From the NCBI RefSeq assembly GCF_020667835.1, contig NZ_JAFMPR010000002.1, forward strand, positions 124,001 to 188,000: DNA of 64,000 bases, given 5' to 3'. The DNA is from Roseibaca sp. Y0-43. GTDB lineage: Bacteria; Pseudomonadota; Alphaproteobacteria; Rhodobacterales; Rhodobacteraceae. Positions 8,911 through 17,841 of this stretch are shown one piece after another. Made by a program: the position numbers and the translations under genes. The stretch's first letter is position 1, and every line of letters starts with the position of its first letter. A model generated the notes under the pieces. The model saw only the letters and a list, made by a program, of their open reading frames with translations. It ran no database searches and was not told the DNA's origin.

Positions 8911-9486
8911 ATGCGTCGTTACTTCACCTCGATACGGATCGGCGGAACGCTGGTGCTGTGTCTTGCGGCCTCTGCGCTTCAGGCGCAGGGCATGGGGCAC
9001 GGTATGGGGCATGGCGGGATGCACGGGGCCGACCCCGGCCATATGCATGACGAGGCGACCATGCCAGGCCTGCGCGGGCTGGATGCGACCGCGCAGGAAA
9101 GCGCGGAAATGGCCATCATGTTCCGCAATTTCCAGACGCTCGAGCGCGAGGTCACGCATTTGCCGAATGGCATTCGTACCGTGACACGCGCGACCGATCC
9201 CGATGTGATGGCGGCCCTTGTCAGCCATGTCACCGGCATGATCGCGCGGGTGGAAGAGGGGCGCGACCCGCAGGTCTTTATCCAAAGCCCGACGCTGGAT
9301 ATTTTCTTCGCCCGACCGGAGGCGATTTCGACCGAGATTGAGTTGACCGATGCGGGCATTGTTGTGACCCAGACCTCGGACGACCCGGAAATGGTCGCAG
9401 CGCTTCACACCCATGCAGATGAGGTGAGCGATATGGCCGCGCGGGGCATGCAGGCGGTGCATGAAAAAATGATGCAGGGCGGCTAA
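8911..9486 (+). CDS. Exported His/Met-rich protein with an internal repeat
   Basis: The 191-residue protein has a signal peptide (basic start, hydrophobic core, ASALQAQG, cleavage near residue 27). A His/Met/Gly-rich stretch follows (GMGHGMGHGGMHG...HMHD), which looks like a soft-metal binding segment. The rest contains two related units: REVTHLPNGIRTVTRATDPD and IEIELTDAGIVVTQTSDDPE, each followed by a helix of the form VMAALVSHVTGM or MVAALHTHADEV. GGAGGG precedes the ATG at 8911. It ends five bases from the end of the convergent troD gene. Metal binding is inferred from composition and position only, and I cannot name a family with confidence. Confidence 0.7.
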   Translation: MRRYFTSIRIGGTLVLCLAASALQAQGMGHGMGHGGMHGADPGHMHDEATMPGLRGLDATAQESAEMAIMFRNFQTLEREVTHLPNGIRTVTRATDPDVMAALVSHVTGMIARVEEGRDPQVFIQSPTLDIFFARPEAISTEIELTDAGIVVTQTSDDPEMVAALHTHADEVSDMAARGMQAVHEKMMQGG

Positions 9487-9491
9487 AGCGC

Positions 9492-10412
9492 TCAGACCGC
9501 TCGCGCGCCGGTGCGGTGTGGCCCGAACAGCACCGCAAGTCCAAGAATCACCCCAGAGACGACCGCGATCATCCCCGCCGCGCTCACCGCGTCGCGCGCG
9601 CCCAGCCATAGCGGGCCATAGCCTGCCAACACATAGCCAAGGATGGCAGACAGGGCTGCGAAGGCCAGCGACCACCAGATCTGGGCGCTCAGGCTGTTGG
9701 TCATCAGCCGCGCGGCTGCCGGCGGGCAGATGAACATCGCGATCACAAGGATGGACCCGACCGCCTGAAACGCCGCTACCGCCGCCAAAGCGGCGCTGAT
9801 GACCAGCCCGAAACCCAGCGCACCCGCAGGAATGCCCAAGGACCGCGCGAAGCCTTCGTCGAAGGTCGCGATTTTCAGCCAGCGCCAAAAGGCCAGCGTC
9901 AGCGCGCCGATCAGGGCGAAAGTCAGCGCCATGGTGGGCAATTCCGGGGGCAGGCTGGCCCAAGCGGCGGGGTCGAGCACCGAGGCCCACCCGCTGGCGC
10001 GCAGCCAGATCAGCTGCTCCAGATTGCCCATCAGCGCGTGTTCCACGTCGAGATGCACGCCAGAACTGCCGGATTGCTCCAGCAACAGCACGCCCGCGGC
10101 AAACATCGAGGTGAACACCACCCCCATCGCCGCGCCCGGCTCGACCCTGCCAAAGCGGCGGATGGCTTCGATCAGCACCACGGCGATGATGGCCGCGCCT
10201 GCTGCACCCAAACCCATCGGCCCCGCCGCGACCGTTCCGCTGACCAGAAAGCCCATGACGATACCGGGCAGCACGACATGGCTGATCGCATCGCCGATCA
10301 TGGCTTGGCGGCGCAGGATCAGGAAATTGCCGGGCAGCGCGCAAGCCATGGCGGCGAAAATGCCGATCAGGATCGGTGTCAGCGAGAATTGCACGAATTC
10401 CGCGCCCATCAT
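9492..10412 (-). CDS. troD: Metal ABC transporter permease (TroD/ZnuB type)
   Basis: This 306-residue inner-membrane permease of the ABC-3 family has about eight hydrophobic helices. The segment ILRRQAMIGDAISHVVLPGIV matches the conserved cytoplasmic loop of Zn/Mn permeases. It is the last gene of a four-gene operon and begins inside the end of the preceding permease gene (ATGATG overlapping TGA near 10409). Having two different permeases is the Tro/Sit arrangement, unlike ZnuABC, which has one. The symbol follows Treponema TroABCD by gene order. Confidence 0.85.
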   Translation of the reverse strand: MMGAEFVQFSLTPILIGIFAAMACALPGNFLILRRQAMIGDAISHVVLPGIVMGFLVSGTVAAGPMGLGAAGAAIIAVVLIEAIRRFGRVEPGAAMGVVFTSMFAAGVLLLEQSGSSGVHLDVEHALMGNLEQLIWLRASGWASVLDPAAWASLPPELPTMALTFALIGALTLAFWRWLKIATFDEGFARSLGIPAGALGFGLVISAALAAVAAFQAVGSILVIAMFICPPAAARLMTNSLSAQIWWSLAFAALSAILGYVLAGYGPLWLGARDAVSAAGMIAVVSGVILGLAVLFGPHRTGARAV

Positions 10413-11332
10413 GCCCCCCGTTGCAGGCGACGGCGCATCCGTGCATGGCGCAGCGCGGCCCAGAGCGTGCCGCGTGCGGGGGCCAGCAGCATTGACAGCG
10501 TGAACCCGGCGGTCAGCACCAGAACAATGATCGGGCCGGTGGGCAGGTTCGGCGCGCTGGCCGAGATGGCCGCCCCCAGATACGCCCCCGCGCCACCGAT
10601 ACCGCCCGCGATCCAGACCATGCGCGCAGCGCTTTCGGTCCAGAACCGCGCGGCGACGGGCGGGATAATCAACAGCGCCACGATCAGCACCAGCCCCACC
10701 AGCTTCAGCCCTATGACGGTCACGGCCATGGCCAGCCCCATGATCAGCAGGTCGATCGCGCGGGTGTTATAGCCCAGCGTGGCGGCATAGGGCGCATCGA
10801 ACGCGACCAACGTCATGGGGCGGCGCATTGCCCAGCAAACGCCCAGAACCATGGCCCCGCCCAGCGCGATCAGGATCGCATCCTCGCGCAGCATTCCGGC
10901 GGTCGCGCCCAGCAGGAACTCTTCCAGCCCCGCCTGCCGCCCCGCGCGCATGTTCTGCACCACGGTCAGCAGCACGATGCCAAGGCCGAAAAACGTGCCA
11001 AGGACGGCACCCATGGCCGCATCTTCGGCCAGGCGGGTGCGGCGGGTGATCCAAGAGATGACCAGAAGCCCCGTCAACCCGCTGAGCGCCGCGCCTGTCA
11101 GCAGCCCGAAGAGCGCGCGGCCCTCGCCCCCCATGGCAACCATGAGCATGAAGGCCAGCACAATGCCCGGCAGCGACGAATGCGCGGTCGCGTCCGAGAC
11201 GAGCGCGCGTTTGCGCAAGGTCACGAAACTGCCCGCCGCACCCGCAGCCAAGCCCAGCATGGCCGCGCCAAGCGCCACCAGCGCGGCGTTATAGCCCGCT
11301 TGCAGCGTCAGCGCGTCCCAGAATTGCGTCAT
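10409..11332 (-). CDS. troC: Metal ABC transporter permease (TroC type)
   Basis: The 307-residue ABC-3 family permease has many hydrophobic helices. The motif [21 protein letters not shown] is the permease loop that contacts the ATPase. Its start overlaps the end of the ATPase gene by four bases and its end overlaps the next permease, so all four genes are tightly coupled. It is paired with the second permease as a heterodimeric channel, by analogy with Tro and Sit systems. Confidence 0.85.
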   Translation of the reverse strand: MTQFWDALTLQAGYNAALVALGAAMLGLAAGAAGSFVTLRKRALVSDATAHSSLPGIVLAFMLMVAMGGEGRALFGLLTGAALSGLTGLLVISWITRRTRLAEDAAMGAVLGTFFGLGIVLLTVVQNMRAGRQAGLEEFLLGATAGMLREDAILIALGGAMVLGVCWAMRRPMTLVAFDAPYAATLGYNTRAIDLLIMGLAMAVTVIGLKLVGLVLIVALLIIPPVAARFWTESAARMVWIAGGIGGAGAYLGAAISASAPNLPTGPIIVLVLTAGFTLSMLLAPARGTLWAALRHARMRRRLQRGA

Positions 11333-12099
11333 TCGGCGGCCTCTTGGCTGCGTAGGCCTGTGCCCATCGGCGCCAAGCGCCCGCCATAGGTCGCGTGCAG
11401 CGTTTCGGCGGTGAAGGCGGTCGCGACCGGCCCCTCGGCCCGGCGCGTGACGTTGATGAGGAACACATGGTCGAAATACTCGGCCACGGTGGCCAGATCA
11501 TGGTGCACCGCGATCACCGATTTGCCGGCCGCGCGCAGGCTACGCAGCACCTCGACAATGGCGCGCTCGGTTGCGGCATCGACGCCCGCAAACGGTTCGT
11601 CCAGCAGGTAAAGATCGGCTTCTTGCGCCAAGGCGCGCGCCAGAAACACCCGCTGTTGTTGCCCGCCAGAGAGTTGCCCGATCTGGCGTTTGGCGAAATC
11701 GGTCATGCCCACGCGGTCCAGACAGGCCAGCGCCTGCACGCGTGCCGCGCCCGACAAGCGGCCCCACAGGCCCGCGCGGCGGTATTGGCCCATCTGCACC
11801 ACGTCCAGCACGGTGGCCGGGAAATCCCAATCCACGCTCGCACGTTGCGGCACATAGGCGACGCGGGCGCGCGCGTCCTCAAAAGTCTGGCCGAAAATCG
11901 CGACCTCGCCGCTCAGGCGCGGGACCACGCCAAGGCAGGCTTTCAGGAAGGTGGATTTGCCCGCCCCGTTCGGCCCGATGATGGCCGAAAGCGCCGCCGC
12001 CGGGAAGGTGGCATCCACATCCTCGACGGCGGGTTTGTCGCCATAGGTTACACTCAACCCGCGCACGGCAAGAGGGCTATGGGCGGGCAGGGCGGTCAT
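11329..12099 (-). CDS. troB: Metal ABC transporter ATP-binding protein
   Basis: The 256-residue ATPase powers metal import. Walker A is GPNGAGKST, the Q-loop region is [13 protein letters not shown], the signature is [15 protein letters not shown], Walker B is [12 protein letters not shown], and the switch His lies in AVHHDL. The sequence VPQR.SVDWDFP is typical of Mn/Zn transporter ATPases. Four-base overlaps join it to both neighbours. Confidence 0.92.
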   Translation of the reverse strand: MTALPAHSPLAVRGLSVTYGDKPAVEDVDATFPAAALSAIIGPNGAGKSTFLKACLGVVPRLSGEVAIFGQTFEDARARVAYVPQRASVDWDFPATVLDVVQMGQYRRAGLWGRLSGAARVQALACLDRVGMTDFAKRQIGQLSGGQQQRVFLARALAQEADLYLLDEPFAGVDAATERAIVEVLRSLRAAGKSVIAVHHDLATVAEYFDHVFLINVTRRAEGPVATAFTAETLHATYGGRLAPMGTGLRSQEAAE

Positions 12100-13046
12100 T
12101 GCGTCAGCGATCCTGTCAATCCGGCCTCAGGGGCGGTGCCGCCCAGCGCGCGGGCGATGGTGGTCACGTTGGAATCGATCATGCCGATATAAGTTCCCTC
12201 ATAGGTGCCTTCCTGGCCCATCGCGTCGGAATAAAGCGCGCCGCCGATCGTGACCTCGTGGCCTTGGGCGGCGGCCCCTTCGATCAGCGCGCGAATGTTG
12301 CGGTCGCTGACCGAGGTTTCGACGAACACCGCGCGAATGTCGCGCGCGACCAGCATATCGACCAGTTCGGAAATGCGTTGCAACCCGGCCTCGGACACGG
12401 TCGAGATACCTTGAATGCCGACCACCTCGAACCCGTAGGCCGCGCCGAAATAGCCGAACGCGTCATGCGCGCTCAGCAGCACCCGCGCGCTTTCGGGCAC
12501 AGAGGACAGCACATCGCGCGAATAGGTCTCAAGCTGCTCAAGCTGCGCCAGAAAAGCGTCGGCATTCGCGGTGAACGTGTCTGTGCCTTCGGGATGTGCC
12601 TCGATCAGGGCATCCCGGACCACGAGGCTGACCTCTGACCAAAGTGTCGGGTCCATCCAGACATGCGGGTCGAAGCGGCCCTCGTAATCCTCATGTGCGA
12701 GCAGGCGGTCTTGCGGAATGGTCTCGGCCACGGCCACGACATGCCCGGTCTCGCCTAGTTCCAGCAGGAAATCCTCCATTTGCGCTTCAAGGAACAATCC
12801 GTTCCACAGCACCAGATCGGCCTGCGCCAGCGCCACGATGTCAGTGCGCGTCTGGCGGAAGGCGTGGGGGTCCACACCCGGACCCATCAGCGCGGTCAAC
12901 TCGACCAGATCGCCACCGATGGCGCGGGCGGTGTCGGCGATCATGCCGGTGGTCGCCACCACCTCCAGCCGGTCCTGGGCAGCGGCGGGCAGGGCGGCCA
13001 AGACCGCAAGGGCGAGGCTGGACAGGAAACGTGTCGCGGCACGCAT
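12096..13046 (-). CDS. troA: Metal ABC transporter substrate-binding protein (TroA-like)
   Basis: The 316-residue periplasmic protein has a signal peptide ending LAALPAAAQ. Four putative metal ligands are visible: His in GVDPHAF, His in DPHVWMDP, His in SAHDAFGYF and Asp in YSDAMG. The His at the third position is the TroA/ZnuA choice, whereas Mn-specific PsaA/MntC proteins carry Glu there. The His-rich loop of ZnuA is absent. The C-terminal EGTYIGMID also resembles TroA. Cargo is therefore Mn, Zn or Fe and is not decided by sequence. ATG at 13046 has AAGGAGATA upstream and gives a proper signal peptide, unlike the longer open frame. Confidence 0.88.
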   Translation of the reverse strand: MRAATRFLSSLALAVLAALPAAAQDRLEVVATTGMIADTARAIGGDLVELTALMGPGVDPHAFRQTRTDIVALAQADLVLWNGLFLEAQMEDFLLELGETGHVVAVAETIPQDRLLAHEDYEGRFDPHVWMDPTLWSEVSLVVRDALIEAHPEGTDTFTANADAFLAQLEQLETYSRDVLSSVPESARVLLSAHDAFGYFGAAYGFEVVGIQGISTVSEAGLQRISELVDMLVARDIRAVFVETSVSDRNIRALIEGAAAQGHEVTIGGALYSDAMGQEGTYEGTYIGMIDSNVTTIARALGGTAPEAGLTGSLTQ

Positions 13047-13081
13047 GGATAGGTATCTCCTTCGGTTGGAACATAGGTGAG

Positions 13082-13098
13082 TTGCGAATAACTCGCAA
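13082..13098. promoter_or_regulatory. Perfect inverted repeat in the tro promoter
   Basis: TTGCGA (13082-13087) and TCGCAA (13093-13098) form a perfect palindrome with a 5-base spacer, 36 bases upstream of the troA start codon. Its size and place suit a dimeric Fur-family regulator (Mur, Zur or Fur) controlling metal uptake. The regulator itself is not in the window. Confidence 0.5.
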
Positions 13099-13105
13099 TA
13101 GCAAA

Positions 13106-13124
13106 GAAAATGCAATTCATTCTC
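13106..13124 (-). promoter_or_regulatory. Fur-box-like operator in the tro promoter
   Basis: Read on the troA strand this is GAGAATGAATTGCATTTTC. By hand it matches the classical Fur box GATAATGATAATCATTATC at 13 of 19 positions and is itself an imperfect palindrome (arms GA-AATG and CATT-TC). It lies 60 bases upstream of troA, beside the second palindrome, which suggests iron- or manganese-dependent repression. Confidence 0.5.
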
Positions 13125-13214
13125 AAAAAGGCAAGCCCGACACGCTGCCCCGCGATCACGAAATGCGGAAGTGCACACCCTTGCATCACGCGCGCACCGC
13201 GCTTACATCTGAGG

Positions 13215-13520
13215 TGTCTCGCAAGGGACTATGGGCATAAACGCGCTCGGAATAAGCGGATCGGACCCGGGGGCGGTACCCGGCGGCTCCACCAATATCC
13301 TTCATTTGGGGATTCTGGGGCCGAAACAGGATCGACGAACGTGTAAAGGGGTTAGCTTTGCCTCGGTGAGCCACCACCGTTATCGGTGCAAAACGTACAG
13401 TTGCAAATGACAACCGTGCTCCGGTCGCAGTCGCAGCGTAAGCTGTCACAAGACCGAAACTTAAGCCCTTGCGCCTAGCAGCGTAAGGCGGGGTTCGCAG
13501 GCACCTGGCAACAGAAGCCT
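13215..13520 (+). ncRNA. ssrA: Two-piece (circularly permuted) tmRNA
   Basis: tmRNA rescues stalled ribosomes and adds a degradation tag. The acceptor piece comes first and ends in GGCTCCACCA at 13294. The coding piece starts at 13317 with GGGGCCGAAACAGG. Their ends pair as an alanyl acceptor stem (GGGGCCG with CGGCTCC) that keeps the G3-U70 wobble read by alanyl-tRNA synthetase. About 22 bases between them (13295-13316) would be removed. The tag frame at 13403-13441 encodes ANDNRAPVAVAA and a stop. This permuted order is characteristic of alphaproteobacteria. The outer 5' and 3' limits are estimates. Confidence 0.95.
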
Positions 13521-13621
13521 GCACTTTCCTCCTGCATTTTCTGCTGCAGTCGCACAGCGCCCCTTTCAATCGGGTCACAGTTGGGTATGGTGGGCGCAGA
13601 AGGATTGAAGGGCGAACCAGT

Positions 13622-14086
13622 ATGAGCGGCGAAATCGACTATGGCAACCTGATGCATGACGCCATGCGCGGCCTGATCCGGTCGGTCATGGAGCGTGTCG
13701 CGCAAGATGGTCTGCCGGGCGAGCATCATTTCTTCATCACCGTCGATACCGAGCACCCGGACATGCAAATGGCCGACTGGCTGCGTGAGCGTTACCCGGA
13801 TGAGATCACGCTGGTCGTGCAGCATTGGTTCGAAAACCTTGTCGTGGACCCGAACGGCTTTGCCATCACGCTCAATTTCGGCAACTCGCCGGAACCTTTG
13901 TATATCCCTTTCGACGCCATCTCGACCTTCGTGGACCCGTCGGTCGAATTCGGGCTGCGGTTCGAGTTGCAGCATGATGACGACGACGAAGAGGATGACG
14001 ACGACATCGAAGCGCCGATGATGGAAGACGCCCCGCGCGAAGAGAAAAGCGCGGATGTCGTCAGTCTGGATCAGTTCCGGAAATAG
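13622..14086 (+). CDS. sspB: SspB-type ClpXP adaptor (alphaproteobacterial form)
   Basis: The 154-residue protein matches the alpha-type SspB family, which holds ssrA-tagged proteins and docks them on ClpX. The folded part (about residues 5-118) contains GEHHFFITVDTEHPDMQMADWL and FGNSPEPLYIPFDAISTFVDPS. A highly acidic linker follows (DDDDEEDDDD) and then a short C-terminal segment (DVVSLDQFRK) that corresponds in place to the ClpX-binding tail of other SspB proteins. It lies about 100 bases downstream of ssrA, whose tag it should recognise, and upstream of fumC. Confidence 0.88.
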   Translation: MSGEIDYGNLMHDAMRGLIRSVMERVAQDGLPGEHHFFITVDTEHPDMQMADWLRERYPDEITLVVQHWFENLVVDPNGFAITLNFGNSPEPLYIPFDAISTFVDPSVEFGLRFELQHDDDDEEDDDDIEAPMMEDAPREEKSADVVSLDQFRK

Positions 14087-14165
14087 CGGTATGCGGCGGT
14101 ATGCCGATTGATCTTCGCGCGCTCTGGCGCTAAGCGAAGGCAAATCAGCCGCAAGGAGCGCCGCC

Positions 14166-15560
14166 ATGACCCAGACCCGCACCGAAACCGACAGCTTTGG
14201 CCCGCTGGAGGTGCCCGCCGACAAGTATTGGGGCGCACAGACACAGCGATCCATCCTGAATTTCCCCATCGGCTGGGAACGTCAGCCGGTGCCGATCATC
14301 CGCGCGCTGGGGGCGATCAAATGGGCCTGCGCGCTGGTCAACATGGAACAGGGCACGCTGGACGACCGCCGCGGCGGGGCCATCGTGCAGGCCGCAACCG
14401 AAGTGTTCGAGGGCAAGTTCGACGATAATTTCCCGCTGGTGGTGTGGCAAACCGGGTCGGGCACGCAAAGCAACATGAACGCGAACGAGGTGATCTCGAA
14501 CCGCGCGATCGAAATTCTGGGGGGGATGATGGGGTCCAAGGACCCGGTGCATCCGAACGATCATTGCAACATGGGCCAGTCGAGCAATGACACATTCCCG
14601 ACCGCGATGCATGTCGCAATCGGGATGCTGGCGCGCGATGTGCTGTTGCCGGGTCTGACCAAGCTGCACCTTGCGCTGGTCGAGAAGTCCGAGGAATTCA
14701 AGGACATCATCAAGATCGGCCGCACCCATACGCAAGACGCGACGCCGCTGACACTGGGGCAGGAATTCTCGGGCTATGCGCATCAGGTCAAAATGGGCAT
14801 TGCGCGCGTCGAGATGTGCCTGCCGCATATTTATGAGCTGGCGCAGGGCGGCACGGCGGTCGGCACGGGTCTGAACACGCGCAAGGGCTGGGATACGGGC
14901 GTCGCCGCCCATATCGCCAAGATCACCGATCTGCCCTTTGTCACCGCACCCAACAAGTTTGAGGCCTTGGCCGCGCATGACGCGATGGTCATGTTCTCTG
15001 GCGCGCTGAAAACCGTGGCGGCCAGCCTGTTCAAGATCGCCAATGACATGCGGTTGCTGGGCTCTGGCCCGCGCTCGGGCCTCGGCGAGCTGATCTTGCC
15101 GGAAAACGAGCCGGGCAGTTCCATCATGCCCGGCAAGGTCAACCCCACGCAGGCCGAAGCCCTGACCATGGTCTGCGCGCATGTCATGGGCAATGACGCG
15201 GCGGTTGGCTTTGCCGGGTCGCAGGGTCATTTCGAGCTGAACGTCTATAACCCGATGATGTCCTATAACGTGCTGCAATCCATGCAGCTTTTGGGCGATG
15301 CCGCCAGCAGCTTCACCGACAACATGGTCGTGGGCACCAAGGCCAATGTCGAGCGGATCGACAAGCTGATGAAGGAATCGCTGATGCTGGTGACGGCACT
15401 GGCGCCCACCATCGGCTATGACAACGCGACCAAGGTCGCCAAGACCGCGCATAAGAATGGCACCACGCTGAAGGAAGAAGCCATCGCGCTTGGGTTTGTC
15501 GATGAAGAGACCTTCGATCGCGTCGTGCGCCCCGAGGACATGATCGGCCCCAAGGGCTGA
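14166..15560 (+). CDS. fumC: Class II fumarate hydratase
   Basis: The 464-residue homotetrameric enzyme interconverts fumarate and malate in the TCA cycle without an iron-sulfur cluster. Diagnostic segments are [10 protein letters not shown] near the start, [35 protein letters not shown] and the fumarase signature [16 protein letters not shown] good AAGGAGCG precedes the ATG. Length is standard. It is the last gene before a bidirectional terminator. Confidence 0.97.
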   Translation: MTQTRTETDSFGPLEVPADKYWGAQTQRSILNFPIGWERQPVPIIRALGAIKWACALVNMEQGTLDDRRGGAIVQAATEVFEGKFDDNFPLVVWQTGSGTQSNMNANEVISNRAIEILGGMMGSKDPVHPNDHCNMGQSSNDTFPTAMHVAIGMLARDVLLPGLTKLHLALVEKSEEFKDIIKIGRTHTQDATPLTLGQEFSGYAHQVKMGIARVEMCLPHIYELAQGGTAVGTGLNTRKGWDTGVAAHIAKITDLPFVTAPNKFEALAAHDAMVMFSGALKTVAASLFKIANDMRLLGSGPRSGLGELILPENEPGSSIMPGKVNPTQAEALTMVCAHVMGNDAAVGFAGSQGHFELNVYNPMMSYNVLQSMQLLGDAASSFTDNMVVGTKANVERIDKLMKESLMLVTALAPTIGYDNATKVAKTAHKNGTTLKEEAIALGFVDEETFDRVVRPEDMIGPKG

Positions 15561-15581
15561 CGTTACTTCATAGGATGAAAA

Positions 15582-15614
15582 AAAGGCGCGGTGGGAGGAA
15601 CCCGCCGCGCCTTT
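15582..15614. terminator. Bidirectional intrinsic terminator
   Basis: AAAGGCGCGG (15582-15591) pairs with CCGCGCCTTT (15605-15614), flanked by A and T runs. It separates the convergent fumC and TylF-family methyltransferase genes. Confidence 0.8.
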
Positions 15615-15635
15615 GTTTATCCGGTCCGTTCCGCG

Positions 15636-16457
15636 TCAGGCGGTTTTCAGGCGACGCTCCCACCACACGCCGGTGCCGTCGATTTCCTGAATATCGGCAA
15701 TATCGTCGGGGGCATGGGTTTCCAGAAAATCATGCACCGCTTTGCGGCAGGCTGGCACGGCGTGGTAATCATCGACGATGACCGTGCCGCCGATGCTGAC
15801 CTTGTGATAGAGCGCCTTCATCGCGTCCATGGTGCTGTCATACATGTCGCCATCCAGCCGCAGCACGGCCAGCTTGTCGATGGGCGCGGTGGGCAGGGTC
15901 TCGCTGAACCAACCTTTCAGGAACTGCACCTGATCGTCCAGCAGGCCGTAGACGCGGAAATTGTTCTGCACTTCTTCCAGCGAAACGGCCAGCACGGGCA
16001 CTTTGTAATGACGATCGCCCTTGTCATAGGAATGCACGCTTGTGTCGGGCGGCGGCAGACCGGCAAAGCTGTCGGCCACCCAGACCTTGCGCTCGGTGTC
16101 GCCATAGGCTTTCAGAATCGCGCGCATATAGATGCAGGCACCGCCCCGCCACACGCCGGTTTCGATGAAATCTCCGGGAATGCCGCGCTCTATCGCGTCA
16201 GAGCAGCGCGCGCGCAAGTTCGCCATGCGCTTGCGCCCGATCATGGAATGCGCGACCGAGGGGAAATCCTGACCCACTTCGCGCTTCTGGGCGTTGAACT
16301 CCTTGGCGCGGGAATGGGTGGCATGGCCGCCAAAGGCGCGGCGGATTTTCTGCACCAATGTCCGGCGCAGGGGCGGGTCTTTATAGATCTCGTTGATAAT
16401 GACCGCCCCGATCAGATCAAGGTAAGCGGTGCGCAGGTCGGCTTCTTGGGGTGTCAT
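15636..16457 (-). CDS. TylF/MycF family SAM-dependent O-methyltransferase
   Basis: This 273-residue protein resembles macrocin O-methyltransferase (TylF) enzymes, which methylate sugar hydroxyls on natural products and glycans. Visible motifs are GDFIETGVWRGGACIYMRA (SAM-binding region), VWVADSFAGLPPPD, LAVLRLDGDMYDSTMDAM and GGTVIVDDYHAVPACRKAV. The acidic LDGDMYDST and DDYH residues are the metal and catalytic sites in the family. The target is unknown. With no antibiotic cluster nearby, a surface polysaccharide or glycolipid is a reasonable guess. ATG at 16457 is preferred over an in-frame TTG six codons earlier. Confidence 0.8.
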   Translation of the reverse strand: MTPQEADLRTAYLDLIGAVIINEIYKDPPLRRTLVQKIRRAFGGHATHSRAKEFNAQKREVGQDFPSVAHSMIGRKRMANLRARCSDAIERGIPGDFIETGVWRGGACIYMRAILKAYGDTERKVWVADSFAGLPPPDTSVHSYDKGDRHYKVPVLAVSLEEVQNNFRVYGLLDDQVQFLKGWFSETLPTAPIDKLAVLRLDGDMYDSTMDAMKALYHKVSIGGTVIVDDYHAVPACRKAVHDFLETHAPDDIADIQEIDGTGVWWERRLKTA

Positions 16458-16564
16458 GAATGGTGTCCGGATCAACTACATGTGATCCGTGGCTAGCCGC
16501 GCGGGGCGTGCCCGTCAAGCAAGCACGTCCGGACGGGGGCGGTTTTGGCGCTGCCGTCGCGCCG

Positions 16565-17467
16565 TCAGCCCGGTTTACGCCAGCTTGTCACCAGAACCGA
16601 GGCGCGCAATTCCTCGTCCGCGTAGCCCTGCAACTCGCCCGCCGCGCGCAACGCGTCCAGATCGGCTTGCGAGGGGTATTCCTCTATCCCCAGCCAGTCG
16701 CCATGGCCCGGCCAGTGATCCTCGAAGGCGCGCCGATACTCGGCCAGCCGCCACTCGTTCAGGTAGGAATTGGGCTGCACCAGCCCGCGCGTGGCATCGC
16801 GCAGATGCGGCCATGGCGGCAGGGCTTTCGGGTCGACGAACAGGCGCATGTCATGCGCGCCGGTATGGCTGGTGTAAAGATGGGTAATCATATGCGCCGC
16901 ACCGCCGGGGCGCAGCACGCGCGCCACCTCGGCGGCAGCTTGCGCGGGGTCGGGCAGATGTTCGAACACAGAGGTCGAGACGACCGCGTCGAAACTATTG
17001 TCAGCGAAGGGCAGGTGATGCGCGTCGCCCGCCACGATGGTCGTTTTCAACTGCGCCGCGCGCACCCCAAGCTGGCGCGCCAGTTCCGCGCGGGTTTTGC
17101 GGTCGATCCCCAGCAGGTGCCGCCCCAACGTCTTGACCGCGCGCAAGGCGCCGTTCTCGCGCCAGATGCGCCACAGGTCCGACAGGCGCAACCGGTCGGG
17201 CGTGGGTTCCATATCGACCCCGACCGCGCGGTTCGTCAGCCCGGTTATCATCAGGAACAGCCGGGTTTGTCCGGGGCCGATTTCCAGCAGGTCGCAATCC
17301 ACCAAGGGCGCGCCGCGCAGCTCTTCCAGCGCGCTGACCATATCGGCCTGTTGCGCGCGGGCATAGGTGACATTGCCGGCAATATCGCCGGTCTGGCGCT
17401 TGTAGATGCCCAGCAATTCGGTGGTGATGCTGGACAGGCCGCGTTGGCCGCGCAGATAGCTTGGCAT
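16565..17467 (-). CDS. Class I SAM-dependent methyltransferase
   Basis: The 300-residue protein has a Rossmann methyltransferase core: motif I LLEIGPGQTRLFL (about residues 60-72), an acidic strand VGVDMEP, then GDAHHLPFADNSFDAVVSTSVFEHLPDP and RVLRPGG. This is the Methyltransf_11 pattern. A long insert between motifs I and II (about residues 85-130) is unusual. The substrate is unknown. It lies between the TylF-family gene and a small membrane protein gene on the same strand, four bases after the latter, so the three may serve one surface-glycan pathway. Confidence 0.75.
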   Translation of the reverse strand: MPSYLRGQRGLSSITTELLGIYKRQTGDIAGNVTYARAQQADMVSALEELRGAPLVDCDLLEIGPGQTRLFLMITGLTNRAVGVDMEPTPDRLRLSDLWRIWRENGALRAVKTLGRHLLGIDRKTRAELARQLGVRAAQLKTTIVAGDAHHLPFADNSFDAVVSTSVFEHLPDPAQAAAEVARVLRPGGAAHMITHLYTSHTGAHDMRLFVDPKALPPWPHLRDATRGLVQPNSYLNEWRLAEYRRAFEDHWPGHGDWLGIEEYPSQADLDALRAAGELQGYADEELRASVLVTSWRKPG

Positions 17468-17471
17468 TGGG

Positions 17472-17687
17472 CTAGCGCTTTCGGGACAGGGCTTGTTGCA
17501 AGGCGTTGAACTGCGGATCATGCGCCGGCAAACGCGGGCCTGCGCCGCCCGTGGCGCGCCAGAGCGCAACGCCCAGTGCCGCAAAGGCCAGCCCGCCCCA
17601 TGGCCCCGTGGCCCATGCCATCACAAGGCTTGCCGCCCCGAACAGGGCCAGCATGGCCAGCGCCAGACATATGAAGATCGCATCCAT
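17472..17687 (-). CDS. Small membrane protein, 71 residues
   Basis: The protein starts MDAIFICLALAMLALFGAA and has two hydrophobic segments (about residues 3-24 and 28-44) followed by a polar tail (RLPAHDPQFNALQQALSRKR). I recognise no family. The start is chosen because the region upstream is polar and lacks a better ATG. The ribosome-binding site is weak. It lies four bases upstream of the methyltransferase gene, consistent with an operon. Confidence 0.55.
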   Translation of the reverse strand: MDAIFICLALAMLALFGAASLVMAWATGPWGGLAFAALGVALWRATGGAGPRLPAHDPQFNALQQALSRKR

Positions 17688-17841
17688 GCGGAAAAGCAGA
17701 CCACGCTTTTCGCGGAAATGCAATTTCGGAAATCGCGCGCAGACGTGAGCGGCAGAGCCGCGCGGGGCCGTGCTTTGCCTTTGCGCTTGGCCGGTGCAGG
17801 GGCTAGACAGGCGGTATACCACATATGGACCACCGCCCACG

